A DNA stretch of 64,000 bases from Clostridia bacterium (GCA_017463145.1 JAFTPR010000043.1:1-64000), one strand, 5' to 3'; shown: positions 21,437 through 29,240, counted from the first letter of the stretch. The notes: a model not told the origin generated them from the letters alone. Program-made: numbers and translations.

Positions 21437-22855
21437 ATGTCTAAGAAAGTAAAAGGAGAACGGATAACAATAAAGGTAAAGCAGGGGATGTCTGTTTGGA
21501 AATGGATCAGGATAATCCTACTTGTTTTTGCTTTTCTTTTTGTGCTTGGTGTGGTGGGAAGGTGCTCGTTACCGAATTTAACACTACCTAATTGGTTGCC
21601 TGATATATCGGATTGGTTGCCTGATTGGATTCCCTCTTTGGGAATTAATTCAAGCTCCAACGGGGAGGGCTCTAAGGAGAACGGCGATAATTCAACGGAT
21701 TCGCCGAGTGATGGCAGCAGCGCGAACGACGGTACAACTGACGATAGCGATAAAAATGACGGAGATAGTTCCGAAAATGAAACGACCGATCCCGACGAGT
21801 TGGCAACATACAAGGTAAGTTTTTACGACGGTGATTCGCTGTACGCAACGCATACGACAAACAAAAGCGGCTTGCTTGAAACGTTTCCGAATAACCCTAC
21901 GCCTGCGGACGGCTATGCATTTATAGGCTGGTATACGGCGGCAGACGTTGAGGTTACGAAAAACACTACCTTTTTGCAAGATGCGGAGTGTTATGCCGAA
22001 TATCGCGCATTGGCAAAGATTTCCTTTTATTTACAGACAGGAGACAACGATTTGTGGGCGATACAAACAGTAGCCGCAGACGGTACGTTGTCCGTTTTTC
22101 CCGATGACCCTACGTTGGACGGTTTTGTTTTTGCGGGGTGGTATACCGCCCCTGATAAACAAGGGGAAGTGATTACCGCCGATACGGTATTTGCGCAGGA
22201 TTCGTCTGTTTACGGCGGCTGGATTGAGGACAACCTTCCCGAGGGCGGCGAAACAGGTGGTGACGGTGGCGAAGAGGGCGAAACAGGTGGTAATGGCGGT
22301 GAAGAAGGCGAAACGGGCGGTAATAGCGGCGAGGGTAGTGAAAACCCCGGAGGCGGTACTACAAGCGGAGGTTCAACAAGCGGTGGTTCGTCTGAAGAGG
22401 GAGAGCAAGCTAAATGTGATGATTATACGGACGAGATTTTTAGCGAATATTTCAACGGCGTTTGGGGCGATACGGCGACCGAAGTGCCGTATTATGACGG
22501 TGTGATTTGTGTCGATACGGATCATTACGAGGCGATTTTCGACGACACGCAATATCGATACTTTGTAATCGAATGTGTATTCAACTATAACGAAAACTAC
22601 TCTTTTATGATGGCGAGCGTTGAGGCGGGATGTACATGGTCGACGTGGATCGAAGAAAAGGGAGGTAGTGGCTCTCAGATCGGAATTAACGATGCTGGAG
22701 CGCCTGTGTATGTTTATACGGACGGCGGAGAAGTCTACATAACAATAGATCAAGTCAATTACCACAAGATTATCGGCGTATCGGCAAACGACGAGATTGG
22801 CTATAATGCGTACAGAGTGGAGTATATAGCTGTAACCTCGGACGAGTTGATGTAG
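21437..22855 (+). CDS. Anchored adhesin-like protein with Listeria-Bacteroides repeats and Gly-rich linker, 472 aa
   Basis: Order: N-terminal helix (about residues 24-42), a Trp/Pro-rich repeat (NWLPD, DWLPD, DWIPS), a Ser/Asp/Asn-rich spacer (about 75-125), two List-Bact-type repeats (YKVSFYDGDSLYATHT..FPNNPTP..FIGWYTA and ISFYLQTGDND..FPDDPTLDGFVFAGWYTA, about 128-265), a Gly/Glu linker with GGETGG, GGEEGETGGN and GGSTSGGSS (about 268-325), and a C-terminal beta domain of about 145 residues. Multi-domain layout with a flexible glycine linker recalls the adsorption protein pIII of filamentous phages, though pIII is anchored at its C-terminus. A host-surface binding role is inferred. Confidence 0.8.
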   Translation: MSKKVKGERITIKVKQGMSVWKWIRIILLVFAFLFVLGVVGRCSLPNLTLPNWLPDISDWLPDWIPSLGINSSSNGEGSKENGDNSTDSPSDGSSANDGTTDDSDKNDGDSSENETTDPDELATYKVSFYDGDSLYATHTTNKSGLLETFPNNPTPADGYAFIGWYTAADVEVTKNTTFLQDAECYAEYRALAKISFYLQTGDNDLWAIQTVAADGTLSVFPDDPTLDGFVFAGWYTAPDKQGEVITADTVFAQDSSVYGGWIEDNLPEGGETGGDGGEEGETGGNGGEEGETGGNSGEGSENPGGGTTSGGSTSGGSSEEGEQAKCDDYTDEIFSEYFNGVWGDTATEVPYYDGVICVDTDHYEAIFDDTQYRYFVIECVFNYNENYSFMMASVEAGCTWSTWIEEKGGSGSQIGINDAGAPVYVYTDGGEVYITIDQVNYHKIIGVSANDEIGYNAYRVEYIAVTSDELM

Positions 22856-22864
22856 GAGAGGTGT

Positions 22865-22951
22865 ATGAGCAAAAGGAAACCGTATGTCACGCCATACGTG
22901 GCGATAAGTATAGCATTTGAGGAGAATGCCCCTGATGAAGAACAAGAATAG
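22865..22951 (+). CDS. 28-aa peptide
   Basis: Encodes MSKRKPYVTPYVAISIAFEE plus NAPDEEQE: basic start, short hydrophobic middle, acidic end. GGAGAGG lies 4 nt before the ATG, which itself follows the 472-aa gene by 9 bp. It overlaps the next start by 17 bp. The size and ribosome site support a real product; function unknown. Confidence 0.5.
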   Translation: MSKRKPYVTPYVAISIAFEENAPDEEQE

Positions 22952-23360
22952 TAAGGAAAAGAAAAAGCCCGCCGCGAAGAAGCCCGCGGCGGGAAAGAAA
23001 GTAATAAATAATAGCACTAAAAATAATAAAACCAAACAAAAATCAGAGTTTCGTGTGCCAAACAAACGTCCAAACGATACTCAGCCTATTCATCCGTTAT
23101 ACATATATAAAAAACGGGGAAAGTCTATGTTTGGCTTAGCGATAACCCACGATGAAAAAGGGGCTAATCGCTCAAAAACGAAGGCGTTGGATAAAAATCC
23201 AAATCCAAAAGATGACAGACAGGCTCGAATAAAAAAGAAAGCGGAAGTGCACGACGAAAAGAATCTTGGACCGCGTTTGAAAGGGTGGAGTTTTTGGACG
23301 CAAAAGGATCGAGATACGGTAAATGCGCTGATAAGACAAAACAACACAGAAAGGCAATAA
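22935..23360 (+). CDS. Very basic protein, 141 aa
   Basis: The first 45 residues are Lys/Ala/Asn-rich (KNKNSKEKKKPAAKKPAAGKK). The rest is a conserved-looking part with PLYIYKKRGKSMFGLAITHDEKG and LGPRLKGWSFWTQKDRDTVNALIRQ. The start at 22935 is favoured by GAGGAG upstream; an ATG at 22917 has no site. Strong positive charge suggests nucleic-acid binding. Second such basic protein of the element after 17222-17593. Unknown family. Confidence 0.65.
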   Translation: MKNKNSKEKKKPAAKKPAAGKKVINNSTKNNKTKQKSEFRVPNKRPNDTQPIHPLYIYKKRGKSMFGLAITHDEKGANRSKTKALDKNPNPKDDRQARIKKKAEVHDEKNLGPRLKGWSFWTQKDRDTVNALIRQNNTERQ

Positions 23361-23364
23361 AAAA

Positions 23365-23427
23365 AGAAAAGGTGGCTAAAAGCAATTAACGTCTTTTAAC
23401 TCACGCGCCGAGCACCGCACCTTTTCT
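23365..23427. other. 10-bp inverted repeat before the assembly-ATPase operon
   Basis: AGAAAAGGTG (23365-23374) and CACCTTTTCT (23418-23427) with a 43-nt loop. No T-run on either strand, so probably an RNA structure or a protein site rather than a terminator. Confidence 0.6.
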
Positions 23428-23469
23428 AAAAAACATTATAAGCTAAAAAAAGAAAAAAGTCAATAGAAA

Positions 23470-23568
23470 ATGCTGAAATTTTTAAAAAAACTTTTAAGAA
23501 TATTGATTTACGCCGTTGTGATCTTTGTGATCTGGCGACTGTTTGACGTGGGCGGGAGGTTTTTTTGA
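23470..23568 (+). CDS. 32-aa single-helix membrane protein
   Basis: Encodes MLKFLKKLLRILIYAVVIFV followed by IWRLFDVGGRFF. A basic start and one membrane helix, with TGA overlapping the TTG start of the ATPase gene, so translation is coupled. Its size and shape match the minor tip proteins of filamentous phages (32-33 aa), but such peptides carry no diagnostic motif. Confidence 0.6.
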   Translation: MLKFLKKLLRILIYAVVIFVIWRLFDVGGRFF

Positions 23569-25877
23569 CAACAACAATAGCGAATGAGGAAAAACAGGAA
23601 AAATTCACGCGAAACGACGCATACGACGTTATCAGCATCGTTTTGATTGCCGTGTCGGTCGTGATGAGCGTGTGGCGGTTTCTGCCCGTCAGCACGCGGC
23701 TTGTGCAAGCAATAAAGGATTTAGCCTTGTCGATTGCGTTCTACTTTACCGAATTATCGGGGTTTGAGGGCGTGATCACGCCGACGGTGAGCGTAATTCC
23801 CGACAACTTGCAAGATATCTTGCCGAGGACGTGGGAAGAATTTTACCCGATATTGCAAGCGTACGGCAAGGCGTTGATTTCGTGGGAAGACATAAAAGCG
23901 AGCGTAGGCGTGCTTCTGCTCAATACGGCGAACGTCCTTTCAATTGTTTTCATGTTTTTGCCGCTGTTGCTTTGCGTAGGTTGGCTTGTCGTGCAGGCGT
24001 ATCAGAAGCCGAACAACGATTACAGGAAGAAAACGAAGCCGCGGGAACGCTTTGAACGCTTCGAGGAAAAGCGGTGGAAGCCAGTAAAAGAGTACGTTTG
24101 CGGCTACGTAGCGTATATCAAAGAGCATACGCCGGCACTTAAAATTCTTGCGTTTTTGTGGCTGTACAACTTGAACGTATTGACGATCGCCGTGGAGCTT
24201 GCCGCATATCTTCTCTATTTATGCGTTGCGCTCACGGAAATTCCGTCCTTTATCCGTTCCTTGTACGTGCAGATTGTCAAGCTCGTATGCGATCTTTCCG
24301 TTATGTTCGGATTCTTCCCGTGGTGGGTCTTTGCGATTATTGGATTCAAGATTTTTGATGCCATTCGCCAAAGCATCGGTATGGCTGCGCTTCGATATTA
24401 TGAAGCGTGTAACCGTCTGTTCTTGACCGTATACCTCGGCGCGCTGTTCTTGGTCGGCAAACAACGTTCCAAAAAGACGACGATAATAACGGATATGGCG
24501 TTGACGCAGGAGATTATATTCCGCGAAGAAGCGCGCGAGCGGTTATCTGCTCGGGACAAACAGTTCCCGTTTTTTCCATGGCAAAACGTGGAGGTTTTTT
24601 ATCGATTAACGCAAAAAAATCATAAATTTCCAACGCTGGCAAGTTATCGTGCTTTTGTTAAAAAACTGAGAACGACGTTTGAACAGGCGCGCGCGGGCTT
24701 AATAACAAAGTCACAGGAAAAAGCGATGCGTCGTCGCTTTAAAAAGCTCTACGGTTACGATTATACAAACCTACTTTTTAGTTACGATTACGAAAAGTAC
24801 GGATTGACATATGTCGATAATTTGACGTGTATTAGCATTTTTGAAGCGATCGAGGCATATATACAGCTTTTCTACATATATGCCGCTCCTACGTCGTTGC
24901 TTTTTGGTAACTATCCGATTCGCACGGATTTAATGTGGGTCGATTATGGAAACTTTCCCGTGTTCGACGGCGACTTTTTCTCTCGAAGTGCAGAGGAAAT
25001 CGAGGAGTTGTCGCAATATAACCACGTCGCAAATCTGGACGGATTCCGTCTTGGTAATGTTTTTGACGAAACGGATCCAACGCGGAATGGCTTCGAGGTT
25101 GGCGGGCTTGTCGTCACGGAGTGGGCGAAAGAGCGTGGAAATCAGAACACTAACGCAGGCGTAAAAGCAAGTGATGCGGGCGTGAACGCGAAAAACGATC
25201 GATTTGAGGAAAATATGAAGATGCAGGGGCACGCTTCGACGATCGATAATTATACCTTTTTCCGCTTCCTGCTCGACGATCAGCGTCCTGACTCTTTGGG
25301 CGCGGACAATAAGGATTTGTGCGACGTGATAATGATCCGCGGCGTATCCGATCCGAAGATTGTGATGCCGGGATTTATGTTTGAAGAGTGGCTTTATGCG
25401 TTGGCGACGAAGATTCACGACAAAATCTATTACAGCCTTCGCCACTTGCGCGGCGACGCAAACAATACGCTTTTGGTCTATTTGATGAAAAAGCTGTATA
25501 CGCCGATCTTTCGGCATTATGACCGAATAAGCAAACTGTACAGCGTCTATACGGCAGACTTGAAAATTTGGGACGCAATGAGCGACGAGGTCTTGAAAAA
25601 CAAGGGCAAATATTATATCTCAATGAAAAAGACGTATTCCGGACGTTTTGCGACGGACGGCATTAAGGAGTTCTACAACGTAAAAGCTCTTACGTCGGAG
25701 GCTGGCACGAACGATTTCCCGACTTTTGCAGGGCGGTATATGTCGATATCCGAAATGGAGGAGGTAAAGAGCTTGTTTTACTCTCGAATGATCAAGACGT
25801 TTATGAAGCAGGAGTTGAGTAGACAGGTCAAGAAGCAAACGCAGGCTGCGGAAAAAGCGGAGAAAAAGAGTGCTTGA
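23565..25877 (+). CDS. Multi-pass membrane protein with degenerate P-loop, Zot/pI-like
   Basis: 770 aa from a TTG start with GGGAGG upstream. Hydrophobic segments at about 21-40, 114-145, 190-225, 232-262 and 284-298. Directly after the last comes a Walker-A-like GKQRSKKTT (298-306), where the canonical GxGxGK glycines are Arg and Lys but the final KTT remains. A Walker-B-like LVVTE (515-519) is followed by ERGNQ, and HASTIDNYTFF and DDQRPDSLGAD (571-581) follow. This order resembles P-loop assembly proteins of filamentous phages and related Firmicutes elements, which drive virion extrusion through the membrane. The N-terminal multi-helix part is not found in classic Zot. Substituted glycines question ATP hydrolysis. 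Homology is inferred from pattern memory. Confidence 0.65.
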   Translation: MTTTIANEEKQEKFTRNDAYDVISIVLIAVSVVMSVWRFLPVSTRLVQAIKDLALSIAFYFTELSGFEGVITPTVSVIPDNLQDILPRTWEEFYPILQAYGKALISWEDIKASVGVLLLNTANVLSIVFMFLPLLLCVGWLVVQAYQKPNNDYRKKTKPRERFERFEEKRWKPVKEYVCGYVAYIKEHTPALKILAFLWLYNLNVLTIAVELAAYLLYLCVALTEIPSFIRSLYVQIVKLVCDLSVMFGFFPWWVFAIIGFKIFDAIRQSIGMAALRYYEACNRLFLTVYLGALFLVGKQRSKKTTIITDMALTQEIIFREEARERLSARDKQFPFFPWQNVEVFYRLTQKNHKFPTLASYRAFVKKLRTTFEQARAGLITKSQEKAMRRRFKKLYGYDYTNLLFSYDYEKYGLTYVDNLTCISIFEAIEAYIQLFYIYAAPTSLLFGNYPIRTDLMWVDYGNFPVFDGDFFSRSAEEIEELSQYNHVANLDGFRLGNVFDETDPTRNGFEVGGLVVTEWAKERGNQNTNAGVKASDAGVNAKNDRFEENMKMQGHASTIDNYTFFRFLLDDQRPDSLGADNKDLCDVIMIRGVSDPKIVMPGFMFEEWLYALATKIHDKIYYSLRHLRGDANNTLLVYLMKKLYTPIFRHYDRISKLYSVYTADLKIWDAMSDEVLKNKGKYYISMKKTYSGRFATDGIKEFYNVKALTSEAGTNDFPTFAGRYMSISEMEEVKSLFYSRMIKTFMKQELSRQVKKQTQAAEKAEKKSA

Positions 25878-25886
25878 TACGTGGGG

Positions 25887-26172
25887 TACAGGGGCAATGC
25901 CCCTGTATACAGCCCAAAATAGGGCGGCAGGTACGAGAGGAACGCAAGAAGTGATACGGCGCGGCGGACGAGCGCGGCGAAACTCGCCTTAATCAGCTAC
26001 GCCGTAGGCGTACGGTAAGGCGCGGGGTGGCAAAGACAAACGAGCGTTGCCCGAAAAAAGCCACCGCCGCCGGAAGGAGGGGTGGATGCGTCCCCGGGAA
26101 TGTGCGTGCCGAGGCGCGCTCTGCCCCGGGGCGTGAAACCCCACCACGGCGACGAGTGGCGCGGGCAACGCT
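25887..26172. other. Strongly structured GC-rich non-coding region
   Basis: The gene-free stretch 25878-26237 holds a hairpin TACAGGGGC / GCCCCTGTA (25887-25907) and a long imperfect stem: AGCGTTGCCCG (26043-26053) pairs with CGGGCAACGCT (26162-26172), then GCCAC (26060-26064) with GTGGC (26156-26160) and CGCCG (26065-26069) with CGGCG (26147-26151), enclosing CCCCGGG-type inner stems. Candidate origin, packaging signal or structured RNA. A 97-codon frame across it (from 26027) has arginine/proline-rich, low-quality content and is not called. Confidence 0.65.
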
Positions 26173-26237
26173 GATGTGCAACGAAAAACTTGTAGCCGCG
26201 GCGCGCCGTATTCATTATCGACTGTGGAGAGTGCCGT

Positions 26238-26546
26238 ATGGCATCTCGACGCAGGAGATGCGCCCAAAAACGGGCAAAAAATCAAAACGACGTCAACGAT
26301 ATGGAAAAAGCGATTAAATTGGACAAACTGAAAAAGATAGACGAGACCTCGGCGAAAGTGTTTAAAGCCCTTTCGGAGGAGCTTGGCGACGCCTCGAAGC
26401 ACGTAAGCTATACGGCGATCGCTGCGCGTTTGAAATTATCGAGAAACGCCGTCAGATATGCTGTTGATCGTATGATTGCCGACGGGCTTGTGCAATGCAA
26501 GGACGGTGAGTTGTCGGTGGCGGAAGTGTTGGTAACGGTAGGCTAA
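26238..26546 (+). CDS. Winged-helix DNA-binding protein, 102 aa
   Basis: A basic N-terminal tail (ASRRRRCAQKRAKNQ) followed by a winged helix-turn-helix: VFKALSEELGDASKHVSYTAIAARLKLSRNAVRYAVDRMIADGLVQCKDGELSV, the MarR/GntR-like pattern with an SRNAVRYAVDRMI recognition helix. GGAG lies 9 nt before the ATG at 26238; an internal ATG at 26301 lacks a site. Next to an 18-bp palindrome and the replication-type gene, so it may control their expression. Confidence 0.72.
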   Translation: MASRRRRCAQKRAKNQNDVNDMEKAIKLDKLKKIDETSAKVFKALSEELGDASKHVSYTAIAARLKLSRNAVRYAVDRMIADGLVQCKDGELSVAEVLVTVG

Positions 26547-26549
26547 ACA

Positions 26550-26567
26550 TTCCCACGCGCGTGGGAA
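26550..26567. promoter_or_regulatory. 18-bp perfect palindrome
   Basis: TTCCCACGCGCGTGGGAA between the winged-helix gene and the replication-type gene. A likely operator or RNA hairpin 25 bp before the next start. Confidence 0.65.
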
Positions 26568-26592
26568 AGGTTAAAAACGAGGGAATCACGTT

Positions 26593-27678
26593 ATGGGAAA
26601 GACATTGATCAGGTTGAATTTAGCGGAAAGCAAATGGGGATTGTTTTCACGCGTTTTTTTGAATATGCCGCGTTTTGTATCTCCAACAGCGCGCTTCGTC
26701 GCGGAAAACGTGTTCAGCTATACCAAAAGAAAGAAAATCCAGCAAAAGGATAAAAATACGGGCGAGGTGCAAGAGCAGGAGATCCTGCAAGGTACGCGCT
26801 TTACGTATGAACGCCTGCGCGAGGAGTTTGGAAAGTGCCGCGCGACGATCGCCTCTGCGCTCGATGAGTTGCGCTCGGCTGGTTTGATTAAGAAAGCAGA
26901 TCGTGACCTCGACGGTACTGAATACGTATACGTCGGCGAAGCTGTTGCCGGGAAATACTACCTTGTGCCGCTGTATCTTTTTACTATGGAAGCGTACGAC
27001 CGCAAGAAAAAGGCTTATACAAAGCTGACGGCTTCGGAAGTGCGCGTTTTGGCGTATCTTATGTCGGAGTGCTCGATACCCAAGAACGGGGGCGATACGC
27101 AGAAAGGAGGCGGCGTGTGCTGTACGTCGTATAAAAAGCTCGCGCGCGAGCTTGGCTTGTCGCAGACAGCGATTCGCCTTGCAATCGAGGCGTTGATGCG
27201 GATGCGTTTGGTGTTCCGTCCGGAAGCGCACAAAGGCGTAAACGGTAAAAAACTCAGCGGCTACGAGGTCTTTGCCGGCTTGTATCTCTACAAAAAGTAC
27301 ATAAAGAAAGCCAAAACTGCGGAAGAAGCGAAAAAAGCGCGTAAAAGCTACTACGAAGATTTACAAGCGCAGGCGAAACGTCGAGCTGAAAAGTATATGG
27401 CGATTGCCGCCAAAGACGAAGCGTTTAAGAAGAACCACGTCGCGATTAGGATGCTTGTACCTGCTATGGGGCGCGCGGAATACGAAGGGAACGTTGTAAA
27501 AGTAGCCGCCTTGAAGCTGAAAGAAAAAGCGTTAAAGAGTGAACGGCAGCGGATACTTTCGAGACTCGGCTTAACATTGTCCGATATCACGATACGTTGC
27601 AACTGCGACGAGTGTAAAGATACGGGGCAGCTTCCCGGTGGGAAGGAGTGCTTCTGCTATCCGGGAGGCGCGCTATGA
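26593..27678 (+). CDS. Replication-initiator-type protein with two winged helices and Cys cluster, 361 aa
   Basis: The first wing is at about 60-110 (FTYERLREEFGKCRATIASALDELRSAGLIKKAD), the second at about 150-205 (SYKKLARELGLSQTAIRLAIEALMRMRLVFRP). A basic helical region follows, then a C-terminal CNCDECKDTGQLPGG..CFCYPGG cluster resembling the zinc-binding piece of DnaD/DnaC-like replication proteins. There is no rolling-circle HUH motif or Tyr/Lys signature that I can see. Last gene of the element; probably starts or regulates its replication. GAGGG lies upstream of the ATG. Confidence 0.7.
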   Translation: MGKTLIRLNLAESKWGLFSRVFLNMPRFVSPTARFVAENVFSYTKRKKIQQKDKNTGEVQEQEILQGTRFTYERLREEFGKCRATIASALDELRSAGLIKKADRDLDGTEYVYVGEAVAGKYYLVPLYLFTMEAYDRKKKAYTKLTASEVRVLAYLMSECSIPKNGGDTQKGGGVCCTSYKKLARELGLSQTAIRLAIEALMRMRLVFRPEAHKGVNGKKLSGYEVFAGLYLYKKYIKKAKTAEEAKKARKSYYEDLQAQAKRRAEKYMAIAAKDEAFKKNHVAIRMLVPAMGRAEYEGNVVKVAALKLKEKALKSERQRILSRLGLTLSDITIRCNCDECKDTGQLPGGKECFCYPGGAL

Positions 27679-28209
27679 TCGCGCGCGTGTGTAGGTGTAG
27701 GCTAACTGAATAAAAATCAAACAGCGCGGATCTCGCGCTATTTGTCGTGTAAGAAACAGAACGTTCGGACGTTGGTACGGGCGTTTTTCTTTTTCCCTCA
27801 AACACCGTGCGAAAAAGTAGACTTTCGCAAAAAAAAATAAGCAGGAAAAAGTCTAAAAAATGGCGCGCTCTCACGCGCGCGACCATATTATAATCTTTTC
27901 GTAATAAATAGAAATACGTTCGGCGTAGCACGCCTCACGTGGGAAGACGATTAAGAAGGCTTGATTTTGTATGGGAAACGCCGCGGGCGTTTCCGAAAAT
28001 CGGCTTTGTTCTATAACATGGAACACTTCACTCCCTGCGCCGCCAATGTCCAAGCAAAAAGGCGGCTAAATATACTTGCTTTTTTTGTTTTTTTCTGATA
28101 TATTGTTTTGTAAGCGAAACAAGGCAAAAGTGTAAGGTTAAGGGGGGAATTGCGGGGAAATTTTCTCAATTCCCTTGAAATATAAGGGGTTTGTGGTTTC
28201 TCATTTGGC
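27679..28209. other. Gene-free right end of the element
   Basis: Holds small hairpins AGCGCG / CGCGCT (27723-27739) and GGAAACGCC / GGCGTTTCC (27974-27994), an AT-rich part near 27885-27915, and the arm-type repeats next to attR. I find no convincing gene. Confidence 0.7.
28142..28163 (+). repeat. Right arm-type repeats
   Basis: GGGGGAATT followed by GCGGGGAAATTT, matching the tandem GCGGGGAATTT of 10980-11001. Located 47 bp before the attR core. Confidence 0.55.
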
Positions 28210-28236
28210 TTCGATCCCCGTCGCCTCGACCAAAAA
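28210..28236 (+). repeat. attR core (27 bp)
   Basis: Identical to 10879-10905; carries the tail of a tRNA-Pro 3' end without a tRNA body. Confidence 0.92.
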
Positions 28237-28268
28237 TACGGTGAACCTTGTGGTTGCACCGTATTTTT
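28232..28268 (+). terminator. Original chromosomal tRNA-Pro terminator
   Basis: AAAAATACGGTG / CACCGTATTTTT around a 12-13-nt middle. Displaced from its tRNA by the insertion. Confidence 0.8.
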
Positions 28269-28392
28269 ATGCCCCTTGCAACGCTTACCATAAACCGCGT
28301 ATTACCGTGGGTTTGTGCGAGGGGCGAGCAGTTGGCGGGTCGAAACAGAGGGAAAGCTGACGGGCTACGTTGCCCAGCCTTTTGGCGGTTTT

Positions 28393-28439
28393 CCGTCGTC
28401 TTGACCAAAAACAAGGTGAACTTTTTGGTTGCACCGTAT
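28393..28439 (+). repeat. Degenerate second copy of the attR flank
   Basis: Matches 28218-28264 at 41 of 47 positions, 175 bp downstream, including the GACCAAAAA core end and the GGTTGCACCGTAT terminator arm. Likely remains of an older insertion or duplication at the same tRNA. Confidence 0.7.
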
Positions 28440-28476
28440 AGAGAATAAATAGGGTATTAACAAGCGGAGAGGTTGT

Positions 28477-29130
28477 ATGGATAAAAAATTGTTAATTTTT
28501 GATTTGGACGGTACGTTGCTCAATACGTTGCAAGACTTGTGCGACGCGGTCAATCATACGCTTGTGCATTTCGGTTATGAAATGCGTTCGGATCGTTTTT
28601 TGCGTATGTGTTGGGGTAACGGCTACGTTGCAGCACTCAAAAAAGCGTTGCAAATAGAAATTCCCAATGCCCGTTTTGAAGAGATACTACAATATTTTAT
28701 CGGCTATTACGCAAAACATTGCGCTGATAAAACCGCTCCGTATCCAGGGGTTTTGGAAATGTTGGAAAAGTTGAAAACGGTAGGATATACGTTGACTGTG
28801 GTTTCCAATAAAGCAAACGAAGAGGCTTGTAAATTGACGAAAAAATACTTTGGCGCGCTTATCGATATTACCGTTGGCGCGCGGGAAGAAATACGGAAAA
28901 AGCCTTATCCGGATACCGTTTTTGAGGTGCTTGCACAAACAGGTTACCGTCAATCGCAAGCGGTGTTTATCGGTGATACCGAAGTGGATATCGAAACGGC
29001 GAAAAATGCGGAGATGCCTTGCGTTTGCGTGAAATGGGGCTTCCGCACGGAAGAACAGCTTGTTGCGGCGGGCGCGACGCTTCTTGTGGATACCGCCGAA
29101 TCGCTGTATCAACGTGTACTATCGTTGTAA
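28477..29130 (+). CDS. HAD-family phosphoglycolate-phosphatase-like protein
   Basis: 217 aa. Motif I FDLDGTLLNT (nucleophile Asp9, Asp11), cap domain about residues 15-85, motif II VVSNK, motif III with Lys in EIRKKPYPD and motif IV FIGDTEVDIETA. This is the Gph/PGP subfamily layout with a helical C1 cap. It hydrolyses small phosphate esters; 2-phosphoglycolate is a guess. The gene begins 38 bp after the degenerate att copy, outside the mobile element, and has its own terminator. Confidence 0.88.
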   Translation: MDKKLLIFDLDGTLLNTLQDLCDAVNHTLVHFGYEMRSDRFLRMCWGNGYVAALKKALQIEIPNARFEEILQYFIGYYAKHCADKTAPYPGVLEMLEKLKTVGYTLTVVSNKANEEACKLTKKYFGALIDITVGAREEIRKKPYPDTVFEVLAQTGYRQSQAVFIGDTEVDIETAKNAEMPCVCVKWGFRTEEQLVAAGATLLVDTAESLYQRVLSL

Positions 29131-29146
29131 CGGCAAAATATGACGA

Positions 29147-29175
29147 AAAAACTCCTACGAATTGTAGGAGTTTTT
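29147..29175 (+). terminator. Terminator after HAD gene
   Basis: AAAACTCCTAC / GTAGGAGTTTTT with a 5-nt loop. Confidence 0.88.
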
Positions 29176-29240
29176 GTTTAATATTTTTAACAGTAGTATA
29201 ATAGATTATAGAATATATAAACAAAAGGTGGAGGTTTTTC

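Larger units (their letters stand above)
10879..28236. mobile_element. 17.3-kb integrative element in tRNA-Pro, inovirus-like candidate
   Basis: Bounded by a perfect 27-bp repeat (10879-10905 and 28210-28236) that begins inside the tRNA-Pro T-loop. It has an integrase at the left end, arm-type repeats inside both ends, a divergent XRE switch at 13.3 kb, and a long rightward block to 27.7 kb. Its genes encode at least 12 membrane-anchored products, a Zot/pI-like membrane ATPase and a winged-helix replication-type protein. No terminase, major capsid, portal, tail, relaxase, coupling protein or transposase is recognisable. This argues against a tailed prophage or classical ICE, and is compatible with a filamentous-phage-like provirus. 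The boundaries are direct observation; the virus interpretation is inference. Confidence 0.85.

Noticed and set aside
22191..23065. Overlapping frames in the Gly-rich linker (plus 104 aa, minus 230 aa)
   Set aside because: They arise from the repetitive GGN/GAN codons of the 472-aa gene and from the Lys-rich downstream gene.
26027..26317. 97-codon frame in the structured region
   Set aside because: Arg/Pro/Gly-rich low-complexity product from a hairpin-forming sequence, no good start; the winged-helix gene overlaps its end in another frame.
10879..28236. Element as conjugative transposon or tailed prophage
   Set aside because: No relaxase, coupling ATPase, VirB-type genes, terminase, portal, capsid or tail proteins can be recognised. 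The conclusion depends on motif reading and should be tested by profile search.
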